Below, in pieces: positions 27,478 through 36,110 of a DNA stretch of 64,000 nt (positions are counted from its first letter, which is position 1; every line of letters starts with the position of its first letter). The notes below the pieces were generated by a model. That model saw nothing but the letters and a program-made list of their open reading frames with translations. It searched no databases and was not told where the DNA came from. The stretch lies in NCBI RefSeq assembly GCF_041435055.1, contig NZ_CP108002.1, positions 4,278,001 to 4,342,000 of the forward strand, in the 5' to 3' direction. The stretch comes from Streptomyces sp. NBC_00341. Lineage in GTDB: Bacteria; Actinomycetota; Actinomycetes; Streptomycetales; Streptomycetaceae. A program made the position numbers and the translations under genes.

Positions 27478-28418
27478 GCACGCCACTCGGTGTGGGCGTC
27501 GTCGGATTCGGCATCGCGGCCCAGCAGCACGCCACCGCGCTGGAGCAACTGCCGGAGGCCGGGATCGTGTCCGTCCTGGAGCAGGACCCCACGGTCGACA
27601 CCGGCAGCCACCACCGGGCCGGTTCCTGGGAGGAGCTCCTGGACGACCCCTGCGTCGACCTGGTCGCCCTGTGCGTCCCGCCCGGCGGGCGCGCGCGGAT
27701 GGCGGTCCAGGCGCTGGAGGCGGGCAAGGCCGTCCTGCTGGAGAAGCCGCCCGCGGTGTCGGTGGCCGAGATCGACGGTGTCGCGGCCGCCGCCCGGCGT
27801 ACCGGCCTGCCGGTCGGCGTGATGCTCCAGCACCGGATGCGGCTGCCGGAGGCGGCCCTCGCCGCCGCCTGGTCGGCGTCCTCCGTCACAGCGGTCCTGG
27901 AGGTGTCGCGGTTCCGGCCGCCGGCCCACTACCGGCGTGCCGGGTGGCGCAGCGACCCCACCGTGGCGCTGGGCGGGATCTCCGCCCACCTGGGAGTCCA
28001 CTACCTCGACCTGGCGTGTCAGCTGCTCGGGCGGCCGGAGTCGGTGCGCCTGACGCCGACCAGGGAGGTCGCCGCGGGCATCGACACCCGCGTCACGGGA
28101 ATGGTCGCCTTCCGGTCCGGGGCCACCCTCGCGTTCACCGTGACCGCCGAGTCGATGGTCCGTACCGAACGGCTCCAGATCCTCGGGCCCGACGGGGGGT
28201 TCAACATCACCGACGGCACGGTGATGACCCAGCTCGACGGCACGGAACAGACCTGGCCCACGGTGCCGACCTCGCACCTGCGCACCGAGGTCTACCGGGA
28301 GATGGCAGAGGCGGTGGCGACGGGCCGTCCCCCGGCGCGCTGCCACCTCGACGGCGCCCGTGCGGTGACCGAGATCCTCTCGTCGATCGCCACCGCCGCG
28401 CCGGCGGTGGCCGCGTGA
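27474..28418 (+). CDS. Gfo/Idh/MocA family oxidoreductase
   Basis: A 314-residue NAD(P)-dependent sugar or cyclitol oxidoreductase. The N-terminal dinucleotide fold has GVVGFGIAAQQHATAL. The conserved LEKPPAVS motif with the catalytic Lys lies at about residue 90, and the active-site His is in GGISAHLGVHYLDLACQLLG. A C-terminal beta-sheet domain follows. The family oxidises inositols, glucose-type sugars or nucleotide sugars. With two TIM-barrel isomerases behind it, a sugar or inositol-derived intermediate is likely (inference). It is coupled at both ends by 4-base overlaps. Confidence 0.87.
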   Translation: MSTPLGVGVVGFGIAAQQHATALEQLPEAGIVSVLEQDPTVDTGSHHRAGSWEELLDDPCVDLVALCVPPGGRARMAVQALEAGKAVLLEKPPAVSVAEIDGVAAAARRTGLPVGVMLQHRMRLPEAALAAAWSASSVTAVLEVSRFRPPAHYRRAGWRSDPTVALGGISAHLGVHYLDLACQLLGRPESVRLTPTREVAAGIDTRVTGMVAFRSGATLAFTVTAESMVRTERLQILGPDGGFNITDGTVMTQLDGTEQTWPTVPTSHLRTEVYREMAEAVATGRPPARCHLDGARAVTEILSSIATAAPAVAA

Positions 28419-29167
28419 AGCCGCTGATCGGTATCTCCTCCGGCTCCGCGCCGCGCCTGGACGCCGGGGCCCTGGCCGGCCTCGTCCTCTCGTGCGGCGG
28501 CACGGCCGTCGACGTCAGGGAGGGCAAGGGCCACGCGTGGGAGGCCGGCGGGCTGGACGCCCTGCGCACCGCCGGGGCCGAGGTCTGCTTCGTCGGCGTC
28601 TCCACCGTGCTGGGCGCGGCCGAGCACCCGCCCGCCTCCGTCGACGGCCTGCACATGCCCGAGCGGGGCCTGCCGGTGAAGGTCTTCGCGGCCGCCGGGT
28701 GCACCGCCCCCGACCGTTTCGCCCTGACGCTCGCGCAGATCGCGGCGCTGGCCGCCAGGGTCGGCGACGCCTCCCTCGTCCTGGTGGAGACCCACCACGG
28801 ATACGCGCCCGTGGCCGAACTCGACGAGCTGTGCCGTCGCGCGGGCACCTCGGTCCTGCTCGACACGATGGGCCTCGCCCGGATCGACGGCGATCCCGTC
28901 GCGGCGGCGGCCCGGCTCGCCCGCTGGATCCCCTACGCCCAGGTCAAGGGGTTCGACTGGGACGAGCCCGCCACCTCGCGGCACCGGCCGCTCGCCGCCG
29001 CCCGGCCCGAGCTGACCCGGAAGGTCCTCGACGCGGCGGGTGAACTGCGCGCGGTCACCGTCGAGTCGAAGGCACCGTCCCTCACCGAGGACATCGCCCT
29101 CCTGCGCGAGTGGTACCCGCCGGACCCACGCCTCCCCCAGGCCGTCAGCGAGGAGATCCTTCCGTGA
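28415..29167 (+). CDS. Xylose-isomerase-like TIM-barrel protein 1 (altered metal site)
   Basis: A 250-residue protein starting GTG at 28415 (overlapping the previous TGA as GTGA). The alternating beta-alpha pattern fits the AP-endonuclease-2/xylose isomerase-like superfamily: VLVETHHGYAPVAEL (first Glu), SVLLDTMGLA (Asp), YAQVKGFDWD where metal-binding members usually have a His-x-His or His-x-Lys pattern, and VTVESKAPS (last Glu). The third ligand therefore appears replaced by Gln, so activity or metal dependence may differ. Members include inosose dehydratases/isomerases and sugar epimerases. Shorter than most family members (250-300). Confidence 0.7.
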   Translation: MKPLIGISSGSAPRLDAGALAGLVLSCGGTAVDVREGKGHAWEAGGLDALRTAGAEVCFVGVSTVLGAAEHPPASVDGLHMPERGLPVKVFAAAGCTAPDRFALTLAQIAALAARVGDASLVLVETHHGYAPVAELDELCRRAGTSVLLDTMGLARIDGDPVAAAARLARWIPYAQVKGFDWDEPATSRHRPLAAARPELTRKVLDAAGELRAVTVESKAPSLTEDIALLREWYPPDPRLPQAVSEEILP

Positions 29168-30063
29168 GACTCGCCGTCATCAACGACGAACTGTCCCAGG
29201 ACATCGAGCAGGCGGCGGCCACGACGTCCCGCCTCGGCTTCGACGGACTGGAGATCCGATCCAGCGGCGGCGTGGCGCCGCATCGCATGGACGACGCCGC
29301 CCTGGCCCGAATACGGGCGACGGTGGCCCGGCACGGACTGCGGGTGGCCGGCTTCGACCCGCCGGCGCTGAAGTGCGAACTGCCCCGCACCGCCGCCGAG
29401 ACGGACTCCGCCCGCGCACTGGTGACGGACTCCGTGCGCCGGGCCGAGCTGCTCGGAGCACCGTTCGTCCGCATCTTCACCTTCTACCGGCAGGGCGATC
29501 CGGACCCCCGCCGGGCCGCCGCCGCCGCCCGGGAGGTACTGGACGGCGTCCCCCTCGGACGCGTCCCCCTGCTCGTCGAGACGGGCATGCGGACCAACAG
29601 CCCGACCATGCGCCACACCCTGGAGTTCCTGGACGCGCTGGGCGACGACCGGCTCGGCATCCTGTGGGATCCGGGCAACAGCGTCTTCAGCGGCTGGGAC
29701 CCGGCCCCGTTCCCGCAGGACTACGCGCTCGGCCGCGAACGCATCCGGCACGTCCACGTGAAGGACCCGGACGGCCGGCGGGCCTACGTCCGCCTCGGCG
29801 ACGGGGACCTGCCCTGGCCCGCGATCATCGCCCGGCTGGCCGAGGACGGCTACCGGGACTGGATCTCCCTGGAGACGCACTGGCGCGTCGGCCGGGTGCT
29901 GAACCAGGCGCAGCGGGACGAGCCGTGGGGCGAGGAGTTCACCGCCGGCGGATTCGAGGCCAGCAGCACCTGCATGCGGCTGCTCCGCGAGATGACGCGG
30001 AGCACGGGCGAGGACGCCGTCCCCGCCGGCCCCGACGCGCACACGGTGGAGGCCGGCGCATGA
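29164..30063 (+). CDS. Sugar-phosphate isomerase/epimerase family TIM barrel 2
   Basis: A 299-residue xylose-isomerase-like TIM barrel with an intact metal set: Glu in LLVETGMRTNSPT, Asp in LGILWDPGNSVF, His in RIRHVHVKDPDG and Glu in WISLETHWRVG. The N-terminus MRLAVINDELSQDI is the usual first strand. Related enzymes (IolE, IolI, IolH, hydroxypyruvate isomerase, 3-keto sugar epimerases) interconvert keto forms of sugars or inosose, which matches the preceding Gfo/Idh/MocA dehydrogenase. GTG start at 29164 overlaps the previous stop (GTGA). Its TGA overlaps the ATG of the sulfotransferase. Confidence 0.82.
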   Translation: MRLAVINDELSQDIEQAAATTSRLGFDGLEIRSSGGVAPHRMDDAALARIRATVARHGLRVAGFDPPALKCELPRTAAETDSARALVTDSVRRAELLGAPFVRIFTFYRQGDPDPRRAAAAAREVLDGVPLGRVPLLVETGMRTNSPTMRHTLEFLDALGDDRLGILWDPGNSVFSGWDPAPFPQDYALGRERIRHVHVKDPDGRRAYVRLGDGDLPWPAIIARLAEDGYRDWISLETHWRVGRVLNQAQRDEPWGEEFTAGGFEASSTCMRLLREMTRSTGEDAVPAGPDAHTVEAGA

Positions 30064-30860
30064 ACGACTCACCCGTGATCCTGCTCGGGGGCCAGCGCTG
30101 CGGCACCACCGCCCTCGCCTACGCGCTGAATCTGGCCTTCCACGACGCGGGCGGCCACTTCACCGTCAACGGCAAACTCCCCTATCTGCTGCACCGCTGG
30201 CTGAACCGGCAGGACCTGGCCGACCACCATCTGCGCACGGACGAGATCCTGCACGCCCTGGACCGCCGCCCGCCGGACGGCTCGGGCGTCGAACGCTGGC
30301 GCGCCCGGGTGGAACAGAGCCTGCGGGCCGCCGCCAGGGACGTCGCAGAGGGCTCGTGCGGAGACGACCCGGTGGACCTGGCACGGCGGATCCTGGCCGA
30401 CACCCAGGGCGAACTGCCGCACTGCGGGGACAAGTACAACGAGTACCTGCTGCATCTGCCCTGGTTCGGCGAGGTACTGCCGAACGCCCGCTACGTGATG
30501 CTGGTGCGCCACCCGGAGGAGGCCGCCCGCTCGATGCTGCGCTGGAAGGGCGACCGGCCCTATGTGCCCCTCACGCGGGAGGCCGCCCTCGCCAAGTGGA
30601 CGGCCTGGAACCGGCACTGGCTCGATTTCGCACCGGCGGTACCGGACCGGAACGCCCTGGTCGTCGAGTACCACGCACTGTGCCGGGGCGAGGAGACCGA
30701 GCGCCTGTCGCGGTTCACCGGACTCGACCTCGCCCCGTACCTCGCCGGGCTGAAGCCCCGTTCCCCGGCGGCGGACACCGACGACGCACTCCCGGCGGAC
30801 ACCGCCTCCGTGTGGGAGGCGCTGCGTCTCTCCGCGCTTCCCGCCCCCGCCCCCGCCTGA
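30060..30860 (+). CDS. PAPS-dependent sulfotransferase
   Basis: A 266-residue cytoplasmic sulfotransferase. The 5'-phosphosulfate-binding loop is GGQRCGTTAL (about 10-19), and the 3'-phosphate-binding region is YVMLVRHPEEAARSM (about 144-158) with Arg and Ser in the expected places. VVEYHALC and a C-terminal ETERLSRFTGL follow. It should move sulfate from PAPS to a hydroxyl or amine. The acceptor is unknown. Its placement upstream of cysD and cysN, which make the PAPS precursor APS, strongly supports a sulfation step in the pathway. Confidence 0.85.
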   Translation: MNDSPVILLGGQRCGTTALAYALNLAFHDAGGHFTVNGKLPYLLHRWLNRQDLADHHLRTDEILHALDRRPPDGSGVERWRARVEQSLRAAARDVAEGSCGDDPVDLARRILADTQGELPHCGDKYNEYLLHLPWFGEVLPNARYVMLVRHPEEAARSMLRWKGDRPYVPLTREAALAKWTAWNRHWLDFAPAVPDRNALVVEYHALCRGEETERLSRFTGLDLAPYLAGLKPRSPAADTDDALPADTASVWEALRLSALPAPAPA

Positions 30861-30890
30861 TCCGCCGAACCCCTACCGAAGGTGATTCCC

Positions 30891-32162
30891 TTGCCCTCAA
30901 CCCGTGTTCTCGTCGTCGGCGGAAAGGCCGGCATCGTCCGCAAGGCCGCAGCGCTCGGCCTCGACGTGGTGCACATCCAGAAGCCGTCCGCGTTCGACCC
31001 GGATGTGGTGGAGCACTGTTCGCAGCTGCTGCTCGTCGACTACCAGGACGTTCCCACCGTCACCGCCCTGGTGCGCGCCCTGCACGAACAGCGGCCGTTC
31101 GCCCGGGTCTTCACCCAGACCGAGGCGGCCCAGGTGGTGGCGGGCCATCTCACCGACGCGCTCGGACTGCCCGGCAACGGCGAGCGGACCACCCGGCTGC
31201 TGCACGACAAGCCGGCCCTGCGTGCGCTGCTGAACGAACAGGGCATCGGACCGGTGCGGACGGTGACCCGGCCGACCGCCGCCGAGCTGCGCGACTTCGT
31301 GAAGGCGGCGGGCTCCGCCGTGCTCAAGCCGACCATGGGCTCCGGCAGCCTGGGCGTCCGCCGGATCGCCTCCGTCGACGAGGTCGACGAGGCGTGGGCG
31401 TGGCGCGAGGCCTTCGGCCTCGACGACTTCATGGCCGAGGAGTGGCTGACCGGCGAGGAACTCAGCGTCGAGACGTTCTCCCGGGCCGGGGCGCACACCG
31501 TCGTCGCGGTGACCGGCAAGGAGACCGGGCAGGGCGTGGTCGAGCTCGGTCACGTGGTGCCCGCGCCGCTGGACGGAGCCGGACGAGAGGCCGTCGTGTC
31601 GACGGTCGAGGCCCTGCTGGACGCCGTGGGCCTCGTGGACGGGCCGGCGCACACCGAACTGATCCTCACCGCCGCCGGTCCCCGCGTCATCGAGTCGCAC
31701 AGCCGTCGCGGCGGGGACCGCATCAACGAACTGGTCCGCCTGGTCCACGGTGTCGACCTGGAGGAGGCCGCCTACCGGCTCGCCCTGGACGGCGACCCGC
31801 TGCCGCGCCGGGCGGAGCCGACGGGTGCGGCCGCCATCCGCTTCCTCGTCGCGGAGCCGGGAACCGTCACCTCGGTGACGGGCGCTTCGGAGGCCGAGGC
31901 GATGGACGGCGTCGTCCAGGTCGACGTCCAGGTCGAGCCCGGGGACACGGTGCACGAACTGCGCTGGTCGGAGGACCGCTGCGGCCATGTCGTGGTCCGC
32001 GCGGCCGACGCGCAGGCCGCCGTGCGGCTCGCCGCGGACGTCGCGGCCCGCATCGTGATCACCACGGAACCGGCCGCCGACGACGGGCGGTCCGCCACCC
32101 TCGGCACGCTCCTCGACGAGGTGGACGAGGTCCTCGACCCGTTCGCCGCGGCGTCCCGGTGA
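30891..32162 (+). CDS. ATP-grasp ligase 2
   Basis: A 423-residue ATP-grasp ligase, paralogous to the one at 24045-25337. It has an N-terminal domain (STRVLVVGGKAGIVRKAAAL), an ATP-binding region (GSAVLKPTMGSGSLGVRRI), FMAEEWLTGEELSVETF, metal ligands in HTELILT and VIESHSRRGGDRINELV, and a C-terminal lid-like domain. I prefer the TTG at 30891 because AAGGTG lies 7-12 bases upstream. A GTG at 30882 is in frame but its only purine tract is too close. It probably forms a second amide bond in the product. Confidence 0.83.
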   Translation: MPSTRVLVVGGKAGIVRKAAALGLDVVHIQKPSAFDPDVVEHCSQLLLVDYQDVPTVTALVRALHEQRPFARVFTQTEAAQVVAGHLTDALGLPGNGERTTRLLHDKPALRALLNEQGIGPVRTVTRPTAAELRDFVKAAGSAVLKPTMGSGSLGVRRIASVDEVDEAWAWREAFGLDDFMAEEWLTGEELSVETFSRAGAHTVVAVTGKETGQGVVELGHVVPAPLDGAGREAVVSTVEALLDAVGLVDGPAHTELILTAAGPRVIESHSRRGGDRINELVRLVHGVDLEEAAYRLALDGDPLPRRAEPTGAAAIRFLVAEPGTVTSVTGASEAEAMDGVVQVDVQVEPGDTVHELRWSEDRCGHVVVRAADAQAAVRLAADVAARIVITTEPAADDGRSATLGTLLDEVDEVLDPFAAASR

Positions 32163-32246
32163 CCTGCCGCGTCCCGCCGCACCCCACGAGCCCCGCCCGG
32201 CCCCCGCAGGTGGCCGCCACGAACGTCCGCAAGGAGTAGAACTGCG

Positions 32247-33068
32247 ATGAGCACGACACCCTCAGACGGCGGCAAGCAGGTCTCCGTCGTGGTCGCCACC
32301 CGGAACCGCCCCACCGACATCGACGCACTGCTGACCGCGATCGCGGCGTGCGACACGGGCATCGTCCACGAGGTGATCCTGGTCGACGACGCCTCGGAGA
32401 TCCCCCTGCGCGTCGACGAGTCGGCCCACCGCTTCCCCATCCGCCTGCTGCGCCACGAACGGCGTCGCGGCGCGGCGGCCGGCCGCAACCTCGCGGGCCA
32501 GGAGGCGACCGGCGACGTCCTGGCCTTCCTCGACGACGACGCCCGGCCCCTGCCCGACTGGTTCGACGTCCTCGATACGGCGCTCACCCCCGAGCGGGCT
32601 GCGATCACCGGCCGGGTGCTGCCGTTCGACAGCAGCGTGGTCTCACGCGCCCGCCAGTACCGCTACGAGGTCCGCTACGCACAGCACGTCCCCGGCAGCG
32701 AGGTCACGTTCTTCGCGGGCGGCAACTCGGCGGTGTGGACGGAGGCGTTCCGCGCTGCCGGGGGGTTCCCCGACCAGGTCACCGCGAGTGACAACGGTCT
32801 CGTGGAACGGCTCGCCGAGTCCGGCGGCCGGGTGCACTTCGTGCCGGGGCTCCGCGTGGCCCACCGCAACAGCAAGGGCGCCGGAATCGCGCTGCGCGAG
32901 GCCTGGCGCGCGGGCCGGCTGGCCCCGCGCAGCGCGCCCGCGTCCGCGCTGCGCCGGTTCGCGGCCAGCGCCCGGTCCCAGCCCTGGTCGGACGACCCGG
33001 CAGCCGCAGGCCTCAACCTGGGTCTCCAGGCGGCGAATTCACTGGCCACCGCCCTTCCGGCGGCCTGA
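32247..33068 (+). CDS. Family 2 (GT-A fold) glycosyltransferase
   Basis: A 273-residue inverting-type glycosyltransferase: VSVVVATRNRPTDID at the N-terminus, the nucleotide-binding VDDAS, RGAAAGRNLAG, the metal-binding AFLDDDARPLPDW, and FFAGGNSAVWTEAF. The usual catalytic ED before the acceptor helix reads SDN here (GGFPDQVTASDNGLVERL), which may change activity. No membrane helix is visible, so it probably acts on a soluble acceptor. It could use the uronic or amino sugar made by the first gene of the island (inference). It ends 3 bases before cysD. Confidence 0.83.
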   Translation: MSTTPSDGGKQVSVVVATRNRPTDIDALLTAIAACDTGIVHEVILVDDASEIPLRVDESAHRFPIRLLRHERRRGAAAGRNLAGQEATGDVLAFLDDDARPLPDWFDVLDTALTPERAAITGRVLPFDSSVVSRARQYRYEVRYAQHVPGSEVTFFAGGNSAVWTEAFRAAGGFPDQVTASDNGLVERLAESGGRVHFVPGLRVAHRNSKGAGIALREAWRAGRLAPRSAPASALRRFAASARSQPWSDDPAAAGLNLGLQAANSLATALPAA

Positions 33069-33071
33069 GCG

Positions 33072-34004
33072 ATGGCGAGTACGGGGGCAGTGCGCCGAGT
33101 GGACGCGGGAGCCACGCTCTCCCATCTGGACGTCCTGGAGTCGGAGGCGGTGCACATCTTCCGTGAGGTGGCGGGGGAGTTCGAGCGTGCGGTGATCCTG
33201 TTCTCCGGCGGCAAGGACTCGATCCTGATGCTGCACCTGGCGCTCAAGGCCTTCGCGCCCGCGCCGGTGCCGTTCACACTGCTGCACGTGGACACCGGGC
33301 ACAACTTCCCCGAGGTCCTGGAGTACCGCGACCGCACGGTCGCCGAGCACGGGCTGCGGCTGCACGTCGCCTCCGTCCAGGAGTACATCGACGCCGGGAA
33401 GCTCCGCGAACGCCCCGACGGCACCCGCAACCCGCTGCAGACCGTGCCGTTGACGGAGGCGATCCAGCAGCACCGCTTCGACGCGGTGTTCGGCGGCGGG
33501 CGGCGTGACGAGGAGAAGGCGCGGGCGAAGGAGCGGGTGTTCTCGCTGCGCGACGAGTTCTCCCAGTGGGACCCGCGCCGCCAGCGCCCCGAGCTGTGGC
33601 AGCTCTACAACGGCCGGCACGCCCCGGGTGAGCACGTCCGGGTCTTCCCGATCTCCAACTGGACCGAGCTGGACGTGTGGCAGTACATCGAGCGCGAGGG
33701 CATCGAGCTCCCGCAGATCTACTTCGCCCATGAGCGCGAGGTCTTCAGCCGCTCCGGCATGTGGCTGACCGCGGGCGACTGGGGCGGCCCCAAGGAGCAC
33801 GAGCGGACCGAGACCCGCCAGGTCCGCTACCGCACGGTCGGTGACATGTCCTGCACCGGCGCCGTCGACTCCGACGCCACCACCCTGGACGCAGTGATCA
33901 CCGAGATCGCCGCCTCCCGGCTCACCGAGCGGGGCGCGACCCGCGCCGACGACAAGATGTCAGAGGCCGCGATGGAAGACCGCAAGCGCGAGGGGTACTT
34001 CTAG
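33072..34004 (+). CDS. cysD: Sulfate adenylyltransferase subunit 2
   Basis: A 310-residue PP-loop ATP pyrophosphatase with FSGGKDSILMLHL (loop at 45-50), LLHVDTGHNFPE, FGGGRRDEEKARAKERVFS and the C-terminal RYRTVGDMSCTGAV. Together with CysN it converts sulfate and ATP to adenosine phosphosulfate (APS). It lies 2 bases upstream of cysN. In primary sulfur assimilation loci this pair usually accompanies cysC or cysH. Neither is present here, and the neighbours are a sulfotransferase and glycosyltransferase, so this copy probably serves product sulfation. Confidence 0.93.
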   Translation: MASTGAVRRVDAGATLSHLDVLESEAVHIFREVAGEFERAVILFSGGKDSILMLHLALKAFAPAPVPFTLLHVDTGHNFPEVLEYRDRTVAEHGLRLHVASVQEYIDAGKLRERPDGTRNPLQTVPLTEAIQQHRFDAVFGGGRRDEEKARAKERVFSLRDEFSQWDPRRQRPELWQLYNGRHAPGEHVRVFPISNWTELDVWQYIEREGIELPQIYFAHEREVFSRSGMWLTAGDWGGPKEHERTETRQVRYRTVGDMSCTGAVDSDATTLDAVITEIAASRLTERGATRADDKMSEAAMEDRKREGYF

Positions 34005-34006
34005 AG

Positions 34007-35347
34007 ATGACCGAGACGATTCAGCGGCCCGGCGTCAGACCGCCGGCGACCCTGTTGCGCTTCGCCACCGCCGGGTCCGTGGACGACGGCAAGTCCACCC
34101 TCGTGGGACGGCTGCTGCACGACTCCAAGTCGGTCCTCACCGACCAGCTGGAGGCGGTCGAGGACGCGTCCCGCAAGCGCGGCCAGGAGGCACCCGACCT
34201 CGCACTGCTGACCGACGGACTGCGCGCGGAGCGCGAACAGGGCATCACCATCGATGTCGCCTACCGCTACTTCGCCACACCCCGGCGCCGGTTCATCCTC
34301 GCCGACACCCCGGGCCATGTGCAGTACACCCGCAACATGGTCACGGGCGCCTCCACCGCCGAACTGACGGTGATCCTGGTCGACGCCCGCCACGGCGTGG
34401 TCGAGCAGACCCGCCGGCACGCGGCGCTGACCGCGCTGCTGCGGGTCCCGCACGTGGTCCTCGCGGTCAACAAGATGGACCTGGTCGACTACGCGGAACC
34501 GGTGTTCGCCGCAATCACCAGGGAGTTCACGGCGTACGCGGCCGAGCTCGGCATCCCCGCGGCCACCGCGATCCCGATCTCCGCGCTGGCCGGCGACAAC
34601 GTGGTGGAACCGTCCTCCCACATGGACTGGTACGGCGGCCCGACCGTCCTGGAACACCTGGAGACGGTCCCGGTCAGCCACGACCTCACCGACTGCCACG
34701 CCCGCTTCCCGGTCCAGTACGTGATCCGGCCCCAAACGGCCGAGCACCGCGACTACCGGGGCTATGCAGGCCGGATCGAGGCAGGGGCCTTCCGGGTGGG
34801 CGACGCGGTCACCGTGCTGCCGTCCGGCCGCACCTCGGCAGTCACCGGGATCGACCTGCTGGGCCGGTCCGTGCACACGGCGCGGGCGCCGCAGTCGGTC
34901 ACCCTCCTACTGGCGGACGACATCGACATCTCGCGCGGCGACCTCATCGTGCCGAGCACCGACGCGCCCCCCACCACCCAGGACGTCGAGGCGACCGTCT
35001 GCCACGTCGCGGACCGGCCCCTCACCGTGGGCCAGCGAGTGCTGATCAAACACACCACCCGCACCGTCAAAGCCATAGTCAAGGACATCCCCTCCCGCCT
35101 CACCCTCGACGACCTCTCCCAGCACCCGGCCCCCGGGCAGCTCGTCGCCAACGACATCGGCCGCGTCCTCGTACGCACCGCCGAACCGCTCGCGCTCGAC
35201 GCGTACGCCGACTCGCGCCGCACCGGCTCGTTCCTGCTGATCGACCCCGCCGACGGAACCACGCTCGCCGCCGGGATGGCGGGCGGTTCCTTCGCCGCCG
35301 CGGCCACCGGCATCCCCGAACCGGACGCCGCGGGCTGGGACTTCTGA
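34007..35347 (+). CDS. cysN: Sulfate adenylyltransferase subunit 1 (GTPase)
   Basis: A 446-residue translational-type GTPase that drives APS synthesis by CysD. G1 is GSVDDGKST (23-31), the switch II DTPGHVQYTRNM, and G4 NKMD. Two beta-barrel domains follow (HFPVQYVIRPQ-type and a later barrel ending in FLLIDP). The length excludes a fused CysC APS-kinase domain (CysNC proteins exceed 600 residues), so PAPS formation needs an APS kinase encoded elsewhere. It starts 2 bases after cysD and is followed 1 base later by the ABC ATPase gene. Confidence 0.93.
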   Translation: MTETIQRPGVRPPATLLRFATAGSVDDGKSTLVGRLLHDSKSVLTDQLEAVEDASRKRGQEAPDLALLTDGLRAEREQGITIDVAYRYFATPRRRFILADTPGHVQYTRNMVTGASTAELTVILVDARHGVVEQTRRHAALTALLRVPHVVLAVNKMDLVDYAEPVFAAITREFTAYAAELGIPAATAIPISALAGDNVVEPSSHMDWYGGPTVLEHLETVPVSHDLTDCHARFPVQYVIRPQTAEHRDYRGYAGRIEAGAFRVGDAVTVLPSGRTSAVTGIDLLGRSVHTARAPQSVTLLLADDIDISRGDLIVPSTDAPPTTQDVEATVCHVADRPLTVGQRVLIKHTTRTVKAIVKDIPSRLTLDDLSQHPAPGQLVANDIGRVLVRTAEPLALDAYADSRRTGSFLLIDPADGTTLAAGMAGGSFAAAATGIPEPDAAGWDF

Positions 35348-35348
35348 G

Positions 35349-36110
35349 ATGACGGGGCACAACACCACGGCCGTCGAGGTCTGCGGCGTCACGAAGGGGT
35401 ACGGCACGGGTGCGGCCCGTCGCGTCGTGCTGGAGGACGTCGATCTGCGGCTCGCGAAGGGCGAGTTCGTGTGCGTCGTCGGTGCCTCCGGTTCGGGCAA
35501 GTCGACCCTGCTCCACCTGGTCGCCGGGCTGGAGACGGCGAGCGCGGGGAGGATCTCCGTCACGGGCGGACGTCCCGCCGTGATGTTCCAGGACCACGCC
35601 CTGTTCCCGTGGCTCACGGCGGGCCGGAACGTCGAACTGGCGCTCCGCCTCGCGGGCGTCCCACCCGGCCCCCGCCGCGACCGGGCCCGGAGCCTCCTCG
35701 CCCTGGTGGGGCTCCCCGAGAACTACGGGCACCGGGTGCACGAGCTGTCCGGCGGCATGCGCCAGCGGGTCGCCCTGGCCCGTGCCCTGGCGCAGGGCGC
35801 GGACGTGCTGCTGATGGACGAGCCGTTCGCGGCGCTCGACACCGTGACCCGGGGGACGCTGCACGGCGAGCTCGTCCGCGTCTGCGCGGAACGGGGGGCG
35901 ACGGTGCTCTTCGTGACCCACGACGTCAGGGAGGCCGTGGCGCTGGGGGACCGCGTGGTGCTGATGGCGCCGGGGCCCGGCCGGGTGGTGGCCGAGTGGT
36001 CCGTCGGCCCCCGCTCCGCGCGAGGCGCCAAGGCCCCGGACGCGGCCCGTCTCGTCGACGAGATCACGGCCCGGCTCGGCGAGGAGGCCGACCGCCGTGC
36101 CCGCTGTTGA
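35349..36110 (+). CDS. Sulfonate/nitrate/taurine-type ABC transporter ATPase
   Basis: A 253-residue ABC ATPase of the SsuB/TauB/NrtD class: Walker A VVGASGSGKST (about 44-53), the class-specific Q loop MFQDHALFPWLT, signature LSGGMRQR, Walker B VLLMDEPFAALD and the switch His in FVTHDVREAV. It energises uptake of sulfonates, sulfate esters or similar anions. It overlaps the permease gene by 14 bases. The normal partner substrate-binding lipoprotein is absent from the visible cluster. Placement directly behind cysDN suggests it feeds sulfur to sulfate activation. Confidence 0.88.
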   Translation: MTGHNTTAVEVCGVTKGYGTGAARRVVLEDVDLRLAKGEFVCVVGASGSGKSTLLHLVAGLETASAGRISVTGGRPAVMFQDHALFPWLTAGRNVELALRLAGVPPGPRRDRARSLLALVGLPENYGHRVHELSGGMRQRVALARALAQGADVLLMDEPFAALDTVTRGTLHGELVRVCAERGATVLFVTHDVREAVALGDRVVLMAPGPGRVVAEWSVGPRSARGAKAPDAARLVDEITARLGEEADRRARC

